Assembly: GCA_030761205.1 (NCBI GenBank)
Contig: JAULJL010000025.1
Span: 3,520,001 to 3,584,000, forward strand
DNA length: 64,000 bases
Reading direction: 5' to 3'
Source of the DNA: Fremontodendron californicum
Lineage: Eukaryota; Streptophyta; Magnoliopsida; Malvales; Malvaceae
Positions 1 through 11,675 of the stretch are shown in pieces. A program made the translations under genes and the position numbers. Under the pieces are notes generated by a model. It was not told the DNA's origin. It worked only from the letters and a program-made list of their open reading frames with translations, and searched no databases. Every line of letters begins with the position of its first letter. Position 1 is the stretch's first letter.

Positions 1-99
1 AGTAAATCGTATTGGAACAAAAGGAATAACAAAGAAAAAACCAAACGAAATTTCACTTAAACGAAAGGATTCATTCAAGAAATAGAGAAGAGAGCTTAC

Positions 100-152
100 C
101 GAGGACGAGGAAGTGCAGCAGTTGAAGGAGAAGAAACGTTCAAAGAAGCCAT
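100..152 (-). CDS. First coding exon of a gene running off the left edge (possible plastid-targeted protein)
   Basis: Reading leftwards, an ATG at 152 opens 17 codons plus two bases and ends at a clean donor (GTAAG, complement of 95-99). The peptide begins MASLNVSSPSTAALPRPR. It is rich in Ser, Ala and Pro, has an Ala at position 2 and lacks acidic residues, which resembles the start of a chloroplast transit peptide. The rest of the gene lies left of base 1, so the product cannot be named. The sequence upstream of the ATG (153-420) carries an ATTAT-type microsatellite and purine-rich stretches consistent with a leader or promoter, but no sure TATA box. The exon is inferred from start codon, donor and composition only. 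Confidence 0.45.
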
Positions 153-244
153 GAACAGCCAGAGAAGAAGCTAAAAGTCTAATGGGGATTTCGATCTTGC
201 AATTGTAAATTTGTAATGGCTTTTTTTATTCCTTTTACGTTTGT

Positions 245-280
245 ATTATTATATTATATTATATTATATTATATATATTT
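245..280. repeat. Pentanucleotide microsatellite (TTATA)n
   Basis: About six copies of a TTATA unit, ending in a short TA run, lie just upstream of the minus-strand first exon. Confidence 0.8.
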
Positions 281-1281
281 ATTATAGAGTCAGAGGAAGA
301 GGAAGCAAAATGGAAGAAGAGAAAGTAGATTAGGAAGCAGCGGCGAATTGAGTTTGTGGAGATGAGATGAGATGTTACCCGCGGGTGAGCTAGCAGCAGC
401 TCGGTTTGGTAGGTTTCTTTCACTGTTACTTGACAGGGTGGAAATATTTTAAATATATGTACTTTTTGTACATAATAAAAATATCTCTTTCATTTCGATT
501 TTAGCCAACAAAAAAAAAAAACAACTTTTATTTAGAAGATAAAGATTCAAATTTTGCTTTTTGAAAATAAATTACTGAATCAATATTAAAATATATGAAT
601 ATTTTTATTTAATTTATTTGTATTTTTTTCAATCATTGATATCATTTAATTTATGATATTTAATTTAATTAATTTTTTATAATTAATATAAATGCAATAT
701 TTAATTATATAAAAATAAATTTATTGACTTTAAATGTCATTTAATGATAAAAGATAATATTTTATAAATTTATTATACCCAATACTAACTGGGTTAAGAG
801 GTCCCCGACCACTAAATAGGCAGGGCCCACAAATAAATAAAAATACATCCCAATCATTTACAATTACACAAAATTTTAAATTATAAAAAAATAAAATAGA
901 AATATTAAATTTTAAGATTTTAAGATTTTAGGTATTTTTTGATATTTTGATAATTTTATTTTTTTGAATCATTTTTTTTTCTTCTTACTTTAAATATTTA
1001 TTAATTTAAACATAAAAATGCATCTTAAAATATTAACTTTGACATCTCTTTTAACTGTTTCGTCGTCCACACGTAAATCTCCTAAATCCTCGAAACACTC
1101 CCTTCTGCAAGCTTACTTTACCCAACCTAAACACTATCAACAAAATTAAACAGAAAAACATGCTTCTTTTTTGTTTTTTTACAAGAAAACAGACAGTAAT
1201 ATAGTAATACTATTTTTATTTAAAACAAGAAATTAGTTACACTTGTTACATCATGAAATATGTCTGGTTTTCTTTTTAGAA

Positions 1282-1456
1282 TTTTGTTAGTGAGTAATCT
1301 AATATTACTCTTTAAAGTTATTATGTAAAATAATATTTTTATTTAATATATTGAAAATAATTAATATAGTTATAATTATTACATTTAATATAATATTATT
1401 ATTATAAATAATACATTAATTAATTTTAAATAATACTTAAAAACACTCGTTATCAA
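1282..1456. mobile_element. AT-rich MITE, TTTTGCTAACGAGTG family, copy 1
   Basis: The left edge reads TTTTGTTAGTGAGT and the right edge, in reverse, TTTGATAACGAGTGTTTTT. The inside has the family's recurrent ATTTAATATAATATTATTA core. Better-preserved ends are seen at 16611-16790. No target duplication was resolved. Confidence 0.5.
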
Positions 1457-2319
1457 AAAAAAAAAATTTCTTCTTTAATAACACCATATACAGGATATAC
1501 AAATTCCAAATCTAAGAGCTAATAAATTTTTAATCTAGATGCATTTTGATTAACATAGACGATTTTTAAATATATATATATATATATCTAAGATCCTTAC
1601 ACATATCTATGATTACTTTCTACTTCTAAAATGGCAAACATTTTGAATAAAATAAAGAATTTAATGGTATAATAATTAAAAGAAGGATAGTAATTAACTT
1701 TTTCTCGTGTTATTAGATTCCACAAATAAGTTAGTATAATGACACATATTTTTTAAAGTATAGTAAAATTAATTAATTAAAAAAAGTAAACCATATGATA
1801 ATTTCTTAATCATTTGTAGAGTTAAAAAAAAAAATTATCGTCAATATACCAAAAACGAACTTATAATATTATATTAATGAACAGATAAATTATGACATTA
1901 AAAGTTATAACTAGGTTCTCTTTCAAAATTTCAAACTTGTAACTTACGTTTCATATTATTGTGATTTTTTAAGATTCCTACTTTATGCTTAATTTTAATA
2001 TTTATCTATTTAATTCATTTAAAAATAATATTAAACGTTTAAATATTTTCGAATTCGTAACTTTCAGAAGTTTATTCAACATATATATTATATGAATTGA
2101 TACAAAAATTGGCTATATTTTATATGATTGTTTAATGCATATGAAAAAGATATTAACATGAGAATTACTTGTGATTAATTACAACTTAAAAATTAAAATA
2201 AACATAAAAAAAAGGAAATAAAGAGAAAAGGGCGGAGGTTTTACATGATCAAACTACTTTAAAATGCCACAAAATTCAGTACCATCTCAATCGTGGGGAG
2301 GAAGTATGACGTAATTCAA

Positions 2320-2522
2320 TAGACTTGTTCACCGGCCGAGCGAACCTGACTTGATTTGCACTGGCCTTTAACAAAGTTTTTATTCCAAGCTCGATATGAA
2401 ATATTATTTATTTAATTTTATATTTTAAAAAAATCGAGTCTCTTAAACTTCACAAGTTGAGCCATGGCTTAATTTTAAAATATCAATCAGATTTGATCCG
2501 ACTCGTTGTATGAACATCTTTA
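2320..2522. mobile_element. Possible decayed hAT MITE
   Basis: The left end reads TAGACTTGTTCACCGGCCGA, close to the ends of the 264-bp MITEs at 9206 and 23482 (TAGACCTGCTCACGGGCC). The right end, read in reverse, begins TAAAGATGTTCATAC, a weak match. I could not find a convincing 8-bp target duplication. It may be a relative of that family or a chance resemblance. Confidence 0.3.
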
Positions 2523-3537
2523 TTCATTGATCTCACATTCTCACTTATTGTTTTGTTACAATTTTCTATAATATTTTTTTTTTCTTTAGAATTTTCTTTA
2601 TTGGTAAAATTAAGCAAAATTGGGTCTAGTTGGCAATGTGAGGCTATCGCAAATCAAACAATCAGCATACCCTTGTGTTGGCGGAAGGAGGTCTAGACAA
2701 TTGTCATCAAAATGATGAATGCCTAAAGCTGCAAAACAGCAAAAATAGTTGGGCTTTGAACTTTTTCTATTTTCTTGTAAACCAAGAAATAAGTCTAAAA
2801 ATAGTTGCCTAAAACTTTTTCTATCTACGAAGTCATTCAGCTGATTGTTATTTCCTTCTTTTCGCTCGTGGGTTCGTTTAAACGGGCTTTGTTGATAGGA
2901 TCGCTACTTATTTCTTCGTCAAATGGTTGGGAAAAACCCAGGACGACCAGCTTTGGCATGTTTTAATCTCCTTGTAACTGGTAAGCACCTTTTCATGGCA
3001 GACATTCAACTATAATAATCTTACAATAATCTTTTCGATGCAATCAGCAGTTGTGTTAAAAACTACTACCTACCATTTTCTTGAGATAAGCATACAAAGC
3101 TTAAAAAAACAAGCTATAGATGAAGCCAATGGCAGATATATCAGCATCAATCAAAAATAACGCAAGGACAAAGAGAAAAGAAAGATACAGTGCATGAAGA
3201 GATAAAACAAGAAAGTTATATAAATATTAATCTGATAATTCCAAGAGAACATCTTCCAAAATTAAGCTTAGAAAATATCTCAATTTCATCAGTTCCCTTA
3301 TTGTCAAGAAAACAATTAAGAAAGAGAGTGCACATAGCCTCACTGCAATTAGAAAGCTTCAACCCGAAGTGAATAAGCAGTGAAATGCTAAGAAATTTTT
3401 AGCAGTGCTTCCAAGGTTCATAAATCCAGGCATGATCTCCTAAAAACAAGTAACTAAAGGGAGGATAGTGGGAACAAGCAACTTCTCCATACAAAAACAA
3501 GCAGAGAAGTAAAATACTACCACAAAGATTAGCGACT

Positions 3538-4293
3538 TCACTGTTGTTTCTCGTCTTCATGTTTGGGAGCTTCTTTGATCTCATCCGTCCCATCATCCTA
3601 AATGGATGAAAATAAATATAGTTAATTAAAAAAATTCATTATAAAAAGGAGATACGTAGATGGCAGAATACAAAGGCGAAAAAGAAATGTGTGGGATTTA
3701 ACCTGCATATCTGAGGTCCACAAAGTGAGGTTATCACGAAGAAGTTGCATTATCAAAGTGCTGTCCTTGTATGAATCCTCTCCAAGCGTATCCAGCTCCG
3801 AGATGGCTTCATCAAAAGCCTGAGGAAAGAAACAAAACATGTTGAGTCGCTGACTAAATAGAATTTGAAGACAAAATAAATGAACTCCAAATGAAGAACA
3901 AAAAAGAATTTGCAATGCAACGTAAAAGAATATACATACACACGCACTGTTTTATGAACAAGATGAATATAGAGAATACACTAAAATTCTGAAGTCTTAT
4001 TATTCTACCTGTTTTGCAAGACTGCAAGCACGGTCGGGAGAATTCAAGATCTCATAGTAGAAGACAGAAAAGTTCAGAGCCAATCCTAAACGGATAGGAT
4101 GAGTTGGGGCTAGCTCAGCATTTGCAATGTCCTGAAAAGAAAACAGAGCAAAAAGATGCAGATAACATAATAAGGGACCGGAACTATGGACAAAACACAA
4201 GTCATAATCACTTTAGGCTTTAGCAAACTCAAAACCCAAGGTAAATATCAAAATCTTCTATTTAAAGGTAAAAGTGAGAAAATAATAATAATG

Positions 4294-4353
<60 letters not shown>

Positions 4354-5542
4354 CAGATCCAGACTGATTGCAAGACTTTAAAGAAAAACAATAGCAGTAA
4401 TAAGGATCTACATAAAAATGAATTACATCAATAACATGACCAGAAAATGCCCAATAAACCGAAGCAACTATTATTACACTGTACGAATTGAATTAATACA
4501 AAGGAATTTTGAATTTTAAGTTGTGGGGGGCTGAGGAGAGGAATGACTCTGGTTCAAAAATAAACACAATGTTCCTTGGCCCCAACAAGAAATTCAGCTA
4601 TGCACTTAAATCACACTTAGACGCAAATCGCAACATAAGAAAAATTTGTAAAAAGAATTTCCTTAACAAAATAGAAATATTCAAAATACAAAGCTAATTC
4701 AAGAATCATATTACTCAGACCATTTTTCTTGCTAATTTTCATAAAATTTCTATTGCAATTAGGGGTAATGTCTTCTAACGCTTATGTTTCATAATCAAAG
4801 CTACCCAACGGAAAGCAGATCCCGATCTTAGCGGTGAGAAATAAACAACGCATCAAGGGAATAATTGTAAATGTAGATCAATAAACTATATTGCCCCCAA
4901 ATCAAACTATGCCGCAAATAAGCAAACCAGATTCAAATAATTAAACACATATTCATCATATTACACATTTAAACTTAGCCAAACCCTAAAATTAAAGCAA
5001 ATCAAGGCAAACAAATACACAGGATCGAAAAAGAAATTACTGAAATGCCCACAAACCTGAGCAGATTTATATGCAGTGAGGGTATTCTCGGCAGCGGCTT
5101 TCCTGTCATCGCCAGCCTTGAACTCAGCCAAGTACCTATGGTAATCTCCCTTCATTTTCAGATAAAATACCTTGGAGTCCCCGTTTCCAGCGGCCGGAAC
5201 AAGCTTCTCCTCGAGAAGCTTCAAAATTCCTGCGCAAATCTCGGACAACTCGGCCTCGATCTTAGCCCTGTACTCGCGGATGATGGAGACGTGGTCGGCG
5301 TTGCCACGTCCTTCCTCCTTCTGCTCAATGGATGAAACGATTCGCCAGGAGGCACGGCGGGCTCCGATCACGTTCTTGTAGGCGACGGAGAGGAGGTTCC
5401 GTTCCTCGATGGTGAGTTCGTCTGGGGCGGGGACGGCGGAGACGACGTTTTCCATGAACTTGACCATCTCGTCGTAGCGCTCGGCTTGCTCGGCGAGTTT
5501 CGCCATGTAGACGTTTTCCTCACGTGGGGAAGGGGTGGCCAT
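3538..5542 (-). CDS. 14-3-3 protein (general regulatory factor), complete four-exon gene
   Basis: Exons on the minus strand are 5057-5542, 4009-4131, 3703-3819 and 3538-3597, all with GT-AG borders and all joining between codons (162+41+39+19 = 261 residues, normal for the family). 14-3-3 proteins are dimeric cytosolic/nuclear adaptors that bind phospho-Ser/Thr motifs on client enzymes, transporters and transcription factors. The binding-groove residues are present: Lys56, Arg63, Arg136 and Tyr137. Signature one (RNLLSVAYKNV) is at 48-58 and signature two (YKDSTLIMQLLRDNLTLW) lies in exon 3. The tail is short and acidic (DDGTDEIKEAPKHEDEKQQ). Four exons and this N-terminus suggest the plant non-epsilon group; I cannot assign the isoform. 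Intron 1 carries a long ATA microsatellite. The gene is divergent from RPS6. Confidence 0.95.
4281..4350. repeat. (ATA)n microsatellite in 14-3-3 intron 1
   Basis: A nearly pure trinucleotide run of about 23 units with one interruption (ATG at 4291). Read as plus-strand protein it gives a meaningless poly-Ile frame. Likely polymorphic. Confidence 0.9.
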
Positions 5543-5650
5543 GATTTTGGGTTGTGTTTGGATGAAACTGAGAGGATTTTTCGAGGGATTGAGATTTGAG
5601 AGGTTGAGTTTTGGAGAAATAGGGAAAGAACTTTGCTTGGATGTCTTTTC

Positions 5651-5659
5651 TTTTATAAA
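5651..5659 (-). promoter_or_regulatory. TATA box of the 14-3-3 gene
   Basis: On the minus strand the sequence reads TTTATAAAAG, about 110 bp upstream of the ATG at 5542. That spacing leaves a leader of roughly 75-80 bases. Confidence 0.6.
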
Positions 5660-6577
5660 GGAAGCCAGCCAGCGAAGCGGCTTGTTTTTTTCTTTTTCCC
5701 TCTTTTGACCTTTTATTTTCCTTGCTTTGTTGGTTTTTAGTATACTGTGGGCATTTTTAAAAAATGAAATTTCGTGTATTTTCTTGTTTTAGGATTTTTT
5801 TTTTTTTGTTGCCACATATTTCAAGATTAGTAAAACGAGTTAGTCACACTAATTTAATTGGAAGAATTAATAAAAAAATGTATACACAATTATTATAAAA
5901 AATTAAAATTAAAGATATAATTTGGTACACCACTTTCTTGGTGTTTTTAAAAAAAAAAATAGATAATTTTTTTATTAGATACGGATATTTTTTTAATTTT
6001 AAAAAAGTGTGTATAAAAATAAATTAAAATATCAAAACATTTTTAATTTTATTTTAATTTTTAAATAATTTTTGTAATTGAATTAGTGTCACTTACTCGT
6101 GACGTCAATTCAGTCACATATTTTATATACATTTTATATACAGTAAATAATACATGAAAATCTTTTTATTTTGTTTGGAACTATACGCGACAATCGGGGA
6201 GTTAAAAAGTAAGCTCCTTAAGGTGAGCTTAGAATATATTCTATTACATATAAACATGATAAAATTACATATAAACATGATAAATTATATAAAATTGTCA
6301 TGTATTTATGTAATTTTTTTTACATATATACATGACAAATTACATATAAAATGATAAATATGTCATCTATTTATGTAAATTGAAAGTTGTCATATATATA
6401 TATATATATGTAATTTTTTTTTACGTATAAATATGACACAAATTATATATAAATATGATAAATTATATATATTTTAGAGCTTACGGAAAGCTTAGTTTAA
6501 AGAATTTAGAATTTTCCGTGACAATCTTTTAGTTGGTGAAGATAAATTTAAAAATTAATATTTTAGTATTAAAATAT
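5660..6577. other. Intergenic region between the divergent 14-3-3 and RPS6 genes
   Basis: AT-rich spacer with no coding signal. It contains the 14-3-3 promoter on the left, a palindromic AT-rich element at 6210-6494, and the RPS6 promoter on the right. Confidence 0.7.
6210..6494. mobile_element. Palindromic MITE-like element upstream of RPS6
   Basis: The ends are inverted: the left reads AAGCTCCTTAAGGTGAGCTT and the right, in reverse, AAGCTTTCCGTAAGCTCTAA. The inside repeats ACATATAAACATGATAAA-like units. Flanks AGTTAAAAA and AGTTTAAAG agree at 7 of 9 bases and could be a decayed 9-bp target duplication of Mutator type. It lies about 300 bp from the RPS6 start codon. Confidence 0.45.
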
Positions 6578-6677
6578 TGGGCCTATTAATAGACCTAATC
6601 AAAATTTCTAAAGCTTATGTTAGAGTCAGCATATAAATGAAAATCATCTGTGTGAAGGCACAGATGAAATCAGCCCA
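6578..6677 (+). promoter_or_regulatory. RPS6 promoter with two site II (TGGGCY) elements
   Basis: TGGGCC lies at 6578-6583 and AGCCCA (complement of TGGGCT) at 6672-6677, about 205 and 111 bp before the ATG. Site II elements are bound by TCP factors and are a known hallmark of plant ribosomal protein promoters, driving expression in dividing cells. The assignment combines motif and position; binding is inferred. Confidence 0.6.
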
Positions 6678-6787
6678 TTTAAAACCAAAGAGCCACACGC
6701 TTTTGTAAGCCCTAATTTCCTTTCGTCTCTTTCTCCAGCTGCCTCTGATGATTTTGAGCAGCGGCAGCAGCTAAAGTTGATCCAAAA

Positions 6788-8850
6788 ATGAAGGTACGAA
6801 GCACCTTCCCTTGCCCCAAAAAGGAAAAACCTAATTTGAGACGTAAAATTCTCTATTCCTTGTGTTTAATTTTATTTTATTTTTGTTGTCGTGCAGTTTA
6901 ATATCGCGAATCCTACTACTGGTTGCCAGAAGAAGCTCGAGATCGATGACGATCAGAAGCTGTAAGTTAAAAAAAAAAAAAATTTCTTTAGTTGTATTCT
7001 GTTTGGTTGCTGAGAAAGTCGATAGAAAGGGGGGGGGGGGAAAGCAATGAGAAGATTGAACTTTTGGTCACAAATAACACAGAATCTAAGAGTTAAGTTG
7101 AGTTTGTGAGATTTCTTAAATGCCCTCTTGTAATTAAAGATATTGATGTTATTTTTTTAATATGACAGTCGGGCATTTTTTGACAAGAGGATCTCCCAGG
7201 AGGTTTTTGGAGATGCTTTAGGCGAGGTATGTGGTTAGCCATTTGGCAAATTCAATCACTTTTTGAAGTAATGATAGATCTGTTCGACTTAATAGAAGTT
7301 TCCTTTCCATTTCCTTTGACAGGAATTCAAGGGCTATGTTTTCAAGATCAAGGGAGGTTGCGACAAGCAAGGATTCCCAATGAAGCAGGGTGTTCTGACT
7401 CCTGGTCGTGTTCGTCTCTTGCTTCATAGAGGTGAGGTTTCTGCTAAGCATTCTAAAATAGATAGTTTTCATTGTCCAGTTACTTTGATTTTTGCATTAT
7501 GGAATTAGTGAATATAAAGAAATGGAATATGATGCTGAGAAAGCTTTTATATATTTTTATTTATTTGTCATCAAGGCATGGGCCTTGGGGATAATTTTAT
7601 GTTTAGGCTAATTCTGCTTGTATTGTTTAATCGTGCATGAGTTGTTTATTTTTTTTGCATTACCGTTGTGATCTCTGCTGCTAGGTGCCTCAGTGCTCCA
7701 TTAAATTTTTGTAGATTAGAATGTCGGTTTTCGAGCCTTCATTAATGTCTTCCTCTGCAGAATGGAAGTTGTTGGTTCATTTATATTGCTTGAGCAGGTA
7801 CCCCTTGCTTCCGTGGATATGGAAGACGTAATGGAGAGCGCAGAAGGAAGTCTGTTCGTGGATGTATTGTTAGCCAAGACCTTTCTGTTTTGAACTTGGT
7901 TATAGTGAAGAAGGGTGAGAATGATTTGCCTGGGCTGACTGATAGTGAAAAACCTAGGATGAGAGGTCCAAAGAGGGCATCCAAGATTAGAAAGCTCTTT
8001 AACCTTTCCAAGGAGGATGATGTCCGGAAGTACGTCAACACTTACAGGAGGACTTTCACAACAAAATCTGGTAAAGTTGCTTTTTCTTCCTTAACTCTCT
8101 TTTTTAATAAAGTTGACCACAGGTCCACAAGATGTAAGAGACTAGGTGGATCTGATAGCTCTTTAGGCATTCTACAGTTATTTGCTTACTGTGAATGGTC
8201 TCTTTAAACATGTAATTATAAATTTATCTTCTAGAACATAGCAGAGTGCTTAATGTGCACAGTAATAGGTTGAAATTCTGTGAGGGTTCCTTCTATGATA
8301 GTCACTGTATTTTCTCCTGTGACTGACTGTAATCCATGTAAATGCGTTCAACCATAATTCAGGTCTTTAGCTATTAACTTGTTAAAATTGAGTATGTGTG
8401 TCGCATCTGCATGCCTTACTTGCCCACCCCATTGCCAACCCTCCTAATGGAGTTTAAAAAAGGTTTTGGTTTTTCATTTATCCATGCATGGAGTATGCAG
8501 GAAGTAGGGTGTTGGAGATTGGATCATGGTTGGAATTAGAGAGGCTTAGTGAGAGTGGTGATTTCCTTATTGAAACTATTACTTACTGATAGCCATTTCT
8601 GGGGTTTTCAGGCAAGAAGGTCAGTAAAGCTCCAAAAATCCAGAGGTTGGTAACTCCATTGACACTCCAAAGGAAGCGTGCTAGAATTGCTGATAAGAAG
8701 AAGAGAATTGCCAAGGCCAAGGCAGAGGCAGCTGAGTACCAGAAACTGCTTGCCATGAGGTTGAAGGAGCAGCGGGAGCGCCGTAGTGAGAGTTTAGCAA
8801 AGAGGAGGTCCAAGCTCTCCGCTGCTTCTAAGCCTTCTGTTGCAGCTTAG
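6788..8850 (+). CDS. RPS6: 40S ribosomal protein S6 (eS6), complete six-exon gene
   Basis: Exons are 6788-6793, 6897-6961, 7169-7226, 7323-7431, 7798-8070 and 8612-8850. Phases chain without error to 249 residues, the usual plant eS6 length. The first exon holds only ATG AAG, a common arrangement in ribosomal protein genes. The protein opens MKFNIANPTTGCQKKLEIDD, continues with the conserved core (GYVFKIKGGCDKQGFPMKQG), and ends in the basic helix and serine-rich tail (RRSKLSAASKPSVAA). That tail is the site phosphorylated by S6 kinase downstream of TOR. The product is a structural component of the small cytosolic ribosomal subunit. No damaging changes were seen. The large introns 4 and 5 carry no recognised elements. 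Confidence 0.97.
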
Positions 8851-9197
8851 ATTGCTTTTGAAGTTTTGATAAACAAAGGATCTTGTGAGTACTCGCTTTT
8901 TGTAGTTATATGCTGCGATCATTTTGCATAGTATTCAATGTGGTTGTGCTGTTTTGAATGCTGCGAGTTGGTTTAGATTTTTGTGAATGCTGAGTTTGAT
9001 ATTCTATCTATTATGTTATTTTATGTGGCCTATTACTAGCTTCTCCGTTATCTTTATGACTAATAAGGAGGCGAAGGAGCTTCCGAAGTTATCAGCTGTC
9101 TGTCAACCTGTCCCTGAGAAGGTGCGTAGAGCATGGCCCTTTCTAGTTTCTACCCCGAAAATGCCAGAACTGACTAGCATTATATTCGAACTGATGG
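8851..9197 (+). other. 3' flank of RPS6
   Basis: Probable 3' untranslated region and downstream flank. It has T-rich stretches but no gene of its own. A 73-codon frame at 8987-9208 lacks recognisable features and runs into the neighbouring MITE. Confidence 0.5.
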
Positions 9198-9205
9198 CCG
9201 CTGAG

Positions 9206-9469
9206 TAGAACTATTCATGGATCGGGCAGTTCACCCGGCTCGGTAGATGCAGCTTGTAGGAGTTTTGGTGATTTGGGGTAGCTTGGTTCGAATCATTGTT
9301 TATTTATTAAAAAATAAATTTTTTATTTAAATTTAATTATAAAAATATATAAATGTTAATAAAAATGAAATTTTAATTTATTATTATTATTATGAACAGT
9401 TATTCGGGCCGGAGGATCGGATCTAGGTAAAGAAAAAAAATTCGAGTCACGGCCCATGATCAGGGTCTA
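9206..9469. mobile_element. 264-bp hAT MITE with 8-bp target duplication
   Basis: The ends are TAGAACTATTCATGGATCGG on the left and, in reverse from the right, TAGACCCTGATCATGGGCCG. Flanks are CCGCTGAG (9198-9205) and CTGCTGAG (9470-9477), an 8-bp duplication with one mismatch, as hAT transposases leave. Length is exactly that of the nested element at 23482-23745 and the GC-rich ends are related, so I place both in one family. The middle is AT-rich and non-coding, so movement would need a transposase from elsewhere. Confidence 0.8.
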
Positions 9470-9477
9470 CTGCTGAG

Positions 9478-10364
9478 TAATGCACTCAGGCAGTCATAAC
9501 TCATACCAAACAATCATTTACTACTTAACTTCATCTGATGCTTACTCTTTGTAGTTGTTTCTTTCCCTTTTCTTTTGAGATACTAATTAATATATCATTA
9601 ATCCACAGAATGCATTTACAAAGAGTTCCCAAAAATTAGCAGCACAACTGGGAACTGAATTAGCAAGGAAAATATAATAGTAAGATGTAAAACATTAGTG
9701 TGTGCTAATATATATTCACTCAAGCCTCAGCTCCATGGAGTCTGTTAATATGCTGATTTTGATGTTTGAATGATGGCCAAGTTTGTACTTCAATGTTATC
9801 CACCATGCGCTAAAAGGCCATTGAAGTAACGGAGTAGTAGTCATGTTGTTATACTTTCTTTTTTCTTTTTTTTACAAAAGCGGTCCTAGCCTGGGGATAG
9901 GATAAAGGATTATAGATGTTGGGATTCAAATTTCAATCTTGTGGGATTTCACCTCTTAAGAATGATTGTATGAATCGATTAAGTTAAACTCTGAGTTTAT
10001 CTTATTATACTTTCTGTTATTATTCTCCTTCCAAATGAAATGCATGCAGTCTAAGCAATCTTGAGAACCAAAACTTCAGAGATTTCCCTTCCAAAGAATG
10101 ATTGCACATTGGAACAATGAATCTTAATCCCTAACTAATTTTTTTATCCAAGACTTTAGAGTTTAACTTCTTACCTCTTTTGACTAAGGGAAAGAAAAGA
10201 ATAAATGAACTGATTTCGTAGTCTCATAACTCATCAAACATTGCTACAGAGTATACAAGCTGCTTCTGGCAAAAAAAAAAACCTCAATATCTAGAGTAGG
10301 ATGTAATCAACTACTCATGTGAGGAGGCATGTAAAGAAAAAAAATATATTAGCCTCCGAACATA
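9478..10364. other. Intergenic region
   Basis: No gene supported. Moderately AT-rich unique-looking sequence; its right part is presumably the 3' flank of the minus-strand gene fragment ending at 10365. Confidence 0.5.
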
Positions 10365-11675
10365 TCATTTAGCAAGCATCCTAGCCGAGACCAGTTCTGC
10401 AGTCATTGCAGCTCCAAATAAAGCATGCAATCTCACACAGTAATATTTTGCCATGAAGATCTTCCCTTTGTCCTGAAAAGAAAGAATTCCTGCAAGGAAA
10501 GAAATTGAATTTTTTTTTTGAAGGAAATAGTAGGGAAAAATTGGGTATGCATCTCCTCTCTTTGCCCCAAAGTCGACATGGTTATAAATCATGTGGCACT
10601 GCAATACCATAAAATGTGGCAAGTGGTGCAGATAGCCAGAGGAAAAAGGATCTCACAATCTCCATTACCAACATTGAGGTTTACATGCAAGTTGACTACT
10701 TGCCTTTTAGTTCTCTTCAACAAACCTAACTACCAGTTTCCCTATAGGTAAGGTAAGGTTACAAAGAACCTGAACCTGATAAAACCAAACACAGACAGAA
10801 CAGTTGCAATAAGCATATTTTGAACTACATACTATTTGAGCATCAATTAGATGAAATTCATTTTTCTCTACCAATTTAACTTTTTCTTACAATGCAAGTT
10901 AGTGGAAGAGCTCTTCATAGACCAAGAGCACATCAAAGAGAATAGAGTGTCAAGACTGCCCTTTTCACCACTACTGAACCTCTCTCAGCTATGTTATCAG
11001 AACCCTTCATTTTGCTTAAAGTATTTGTGTTTCATACTTGTGTCCAACACATATTCGGACATGATATGGAGGTGTGATCCTCCAAATATATAAAAAAACT
11101 TAGAAAACATTGAACATTCACGCATACCGTATCCGATACTACCCCGAAAGTAACATAATCTCTCAGTTCCCATCTTGACCTGCAATAGTTAAAAAAAAAC
11201 CTCCCTCTGTAACACAGAAAACCCTAAGAATTGATTAAGTGTACATACCATAGGTAACATTTTCCCAAAGGCAATATCTTCTTCAACCTGAAACACACAA
11301 CATTCATGTCATTCATACAAAATAAGTGATGAGAATGCGAATTTTCTTAGCGCAAAAGACCAAGAAAAAAAAAAATTAACCTGAAGAAACTGACTAGAAA
11401 ACAGCAAAAGGTTGTTGTCAAGCCTACAATCCAGAAAGACCGGTGCGAGTTAATGGGAAGAAGATTATCTCACTGCCAAAATTGCCCAAAAATAATACAT
11501 TGAAGGGGAAAAATTGAAATCTAGAAATGTAGCATTCTTTTTGAGTAAACAACCTTGTGCTACTGCCCAGCAACAAGTAGAAAGTAGCAGTAGCAGTAGC
11601 AAATGATGGTAGAGAGCCATCCTGGAGGGAAAGCCATGTGGGAAACTTCCATATTTGATCAGGGCAGTCCGCAGA
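10365..11675 (-). pseudogene. 3' exons of an unidentified gene, interrupted by a MITE
   Basis: On the minus strand five exon-like blocks chain in phase: 11554-11675, 11381-11423, 11249-11287, a 22-nt block beginning at 11179, and 10365-10489 ending in TGA. Each has AG before it and GT after it (GTTCAG, a weak donor, after the fourth). The deduced peptide has about 117 residues; characteristic pieces are SFATATATFYLLLGSSTRLD, QVEEDIAFGKMLPMVKMGTE and FGAAMTAELVSARMLAK. I do not recognise the family. No credible upstream exon or start codon was found beyond 11675, so the copy looks 5'-truncated. The fourth exon is split by the MITE at 10989-11158. A longer frame at 11465-11719 that opens with ATG is out of phase with the next exons. 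The coherent phases argue that these were real exons; present function is doubtful. Confidence 0.45.
10989..11158. mobile_element. CTATGTT-type hAT MITE, copy A (in an exon)
   Basis: The element begins CTATGTTATCAGAACCC and ends in TAACATAA, an inverted repeat of its start. Flanks TCTCTCAG at 10981-10988 and 11159-11166 are a perfect 8-bp target duplication. The inside matches the other copies (ATATTCGGACATGATATGGA). It lies inside a putative coding exon of the minus-strand gene fragment. Confidence 0.85.

Larger units (their letters stand above)
421..3537. other. Intergenic region, AT-rich
   Basis: No gene could be supported here. The stretch is AT-rich with many homopolymer runs. It holds a MITE-like copy at about 1282-1456 and the possible MITE at 2320-2522. 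The segment from about 3400 to 3537 is probably the 3' untranslated region of the 14-3-3 gene on the minus strand. A 60-codon plus-strand frame at 3190-3372 looks random. Confidence 0.6.

Noticed and set aside
4186..4434. Plus-strand frame with poly-Ile
   Set aside because: Translation of the ATA microsatellite in the 14-3-3 intron.
9280..9300. GGTTCGAATC resembling a tRNA T-arm
   Set aside because: It lies inside the 264-bp MITE and no acceptor stem or anticodon arm could be folded around it.
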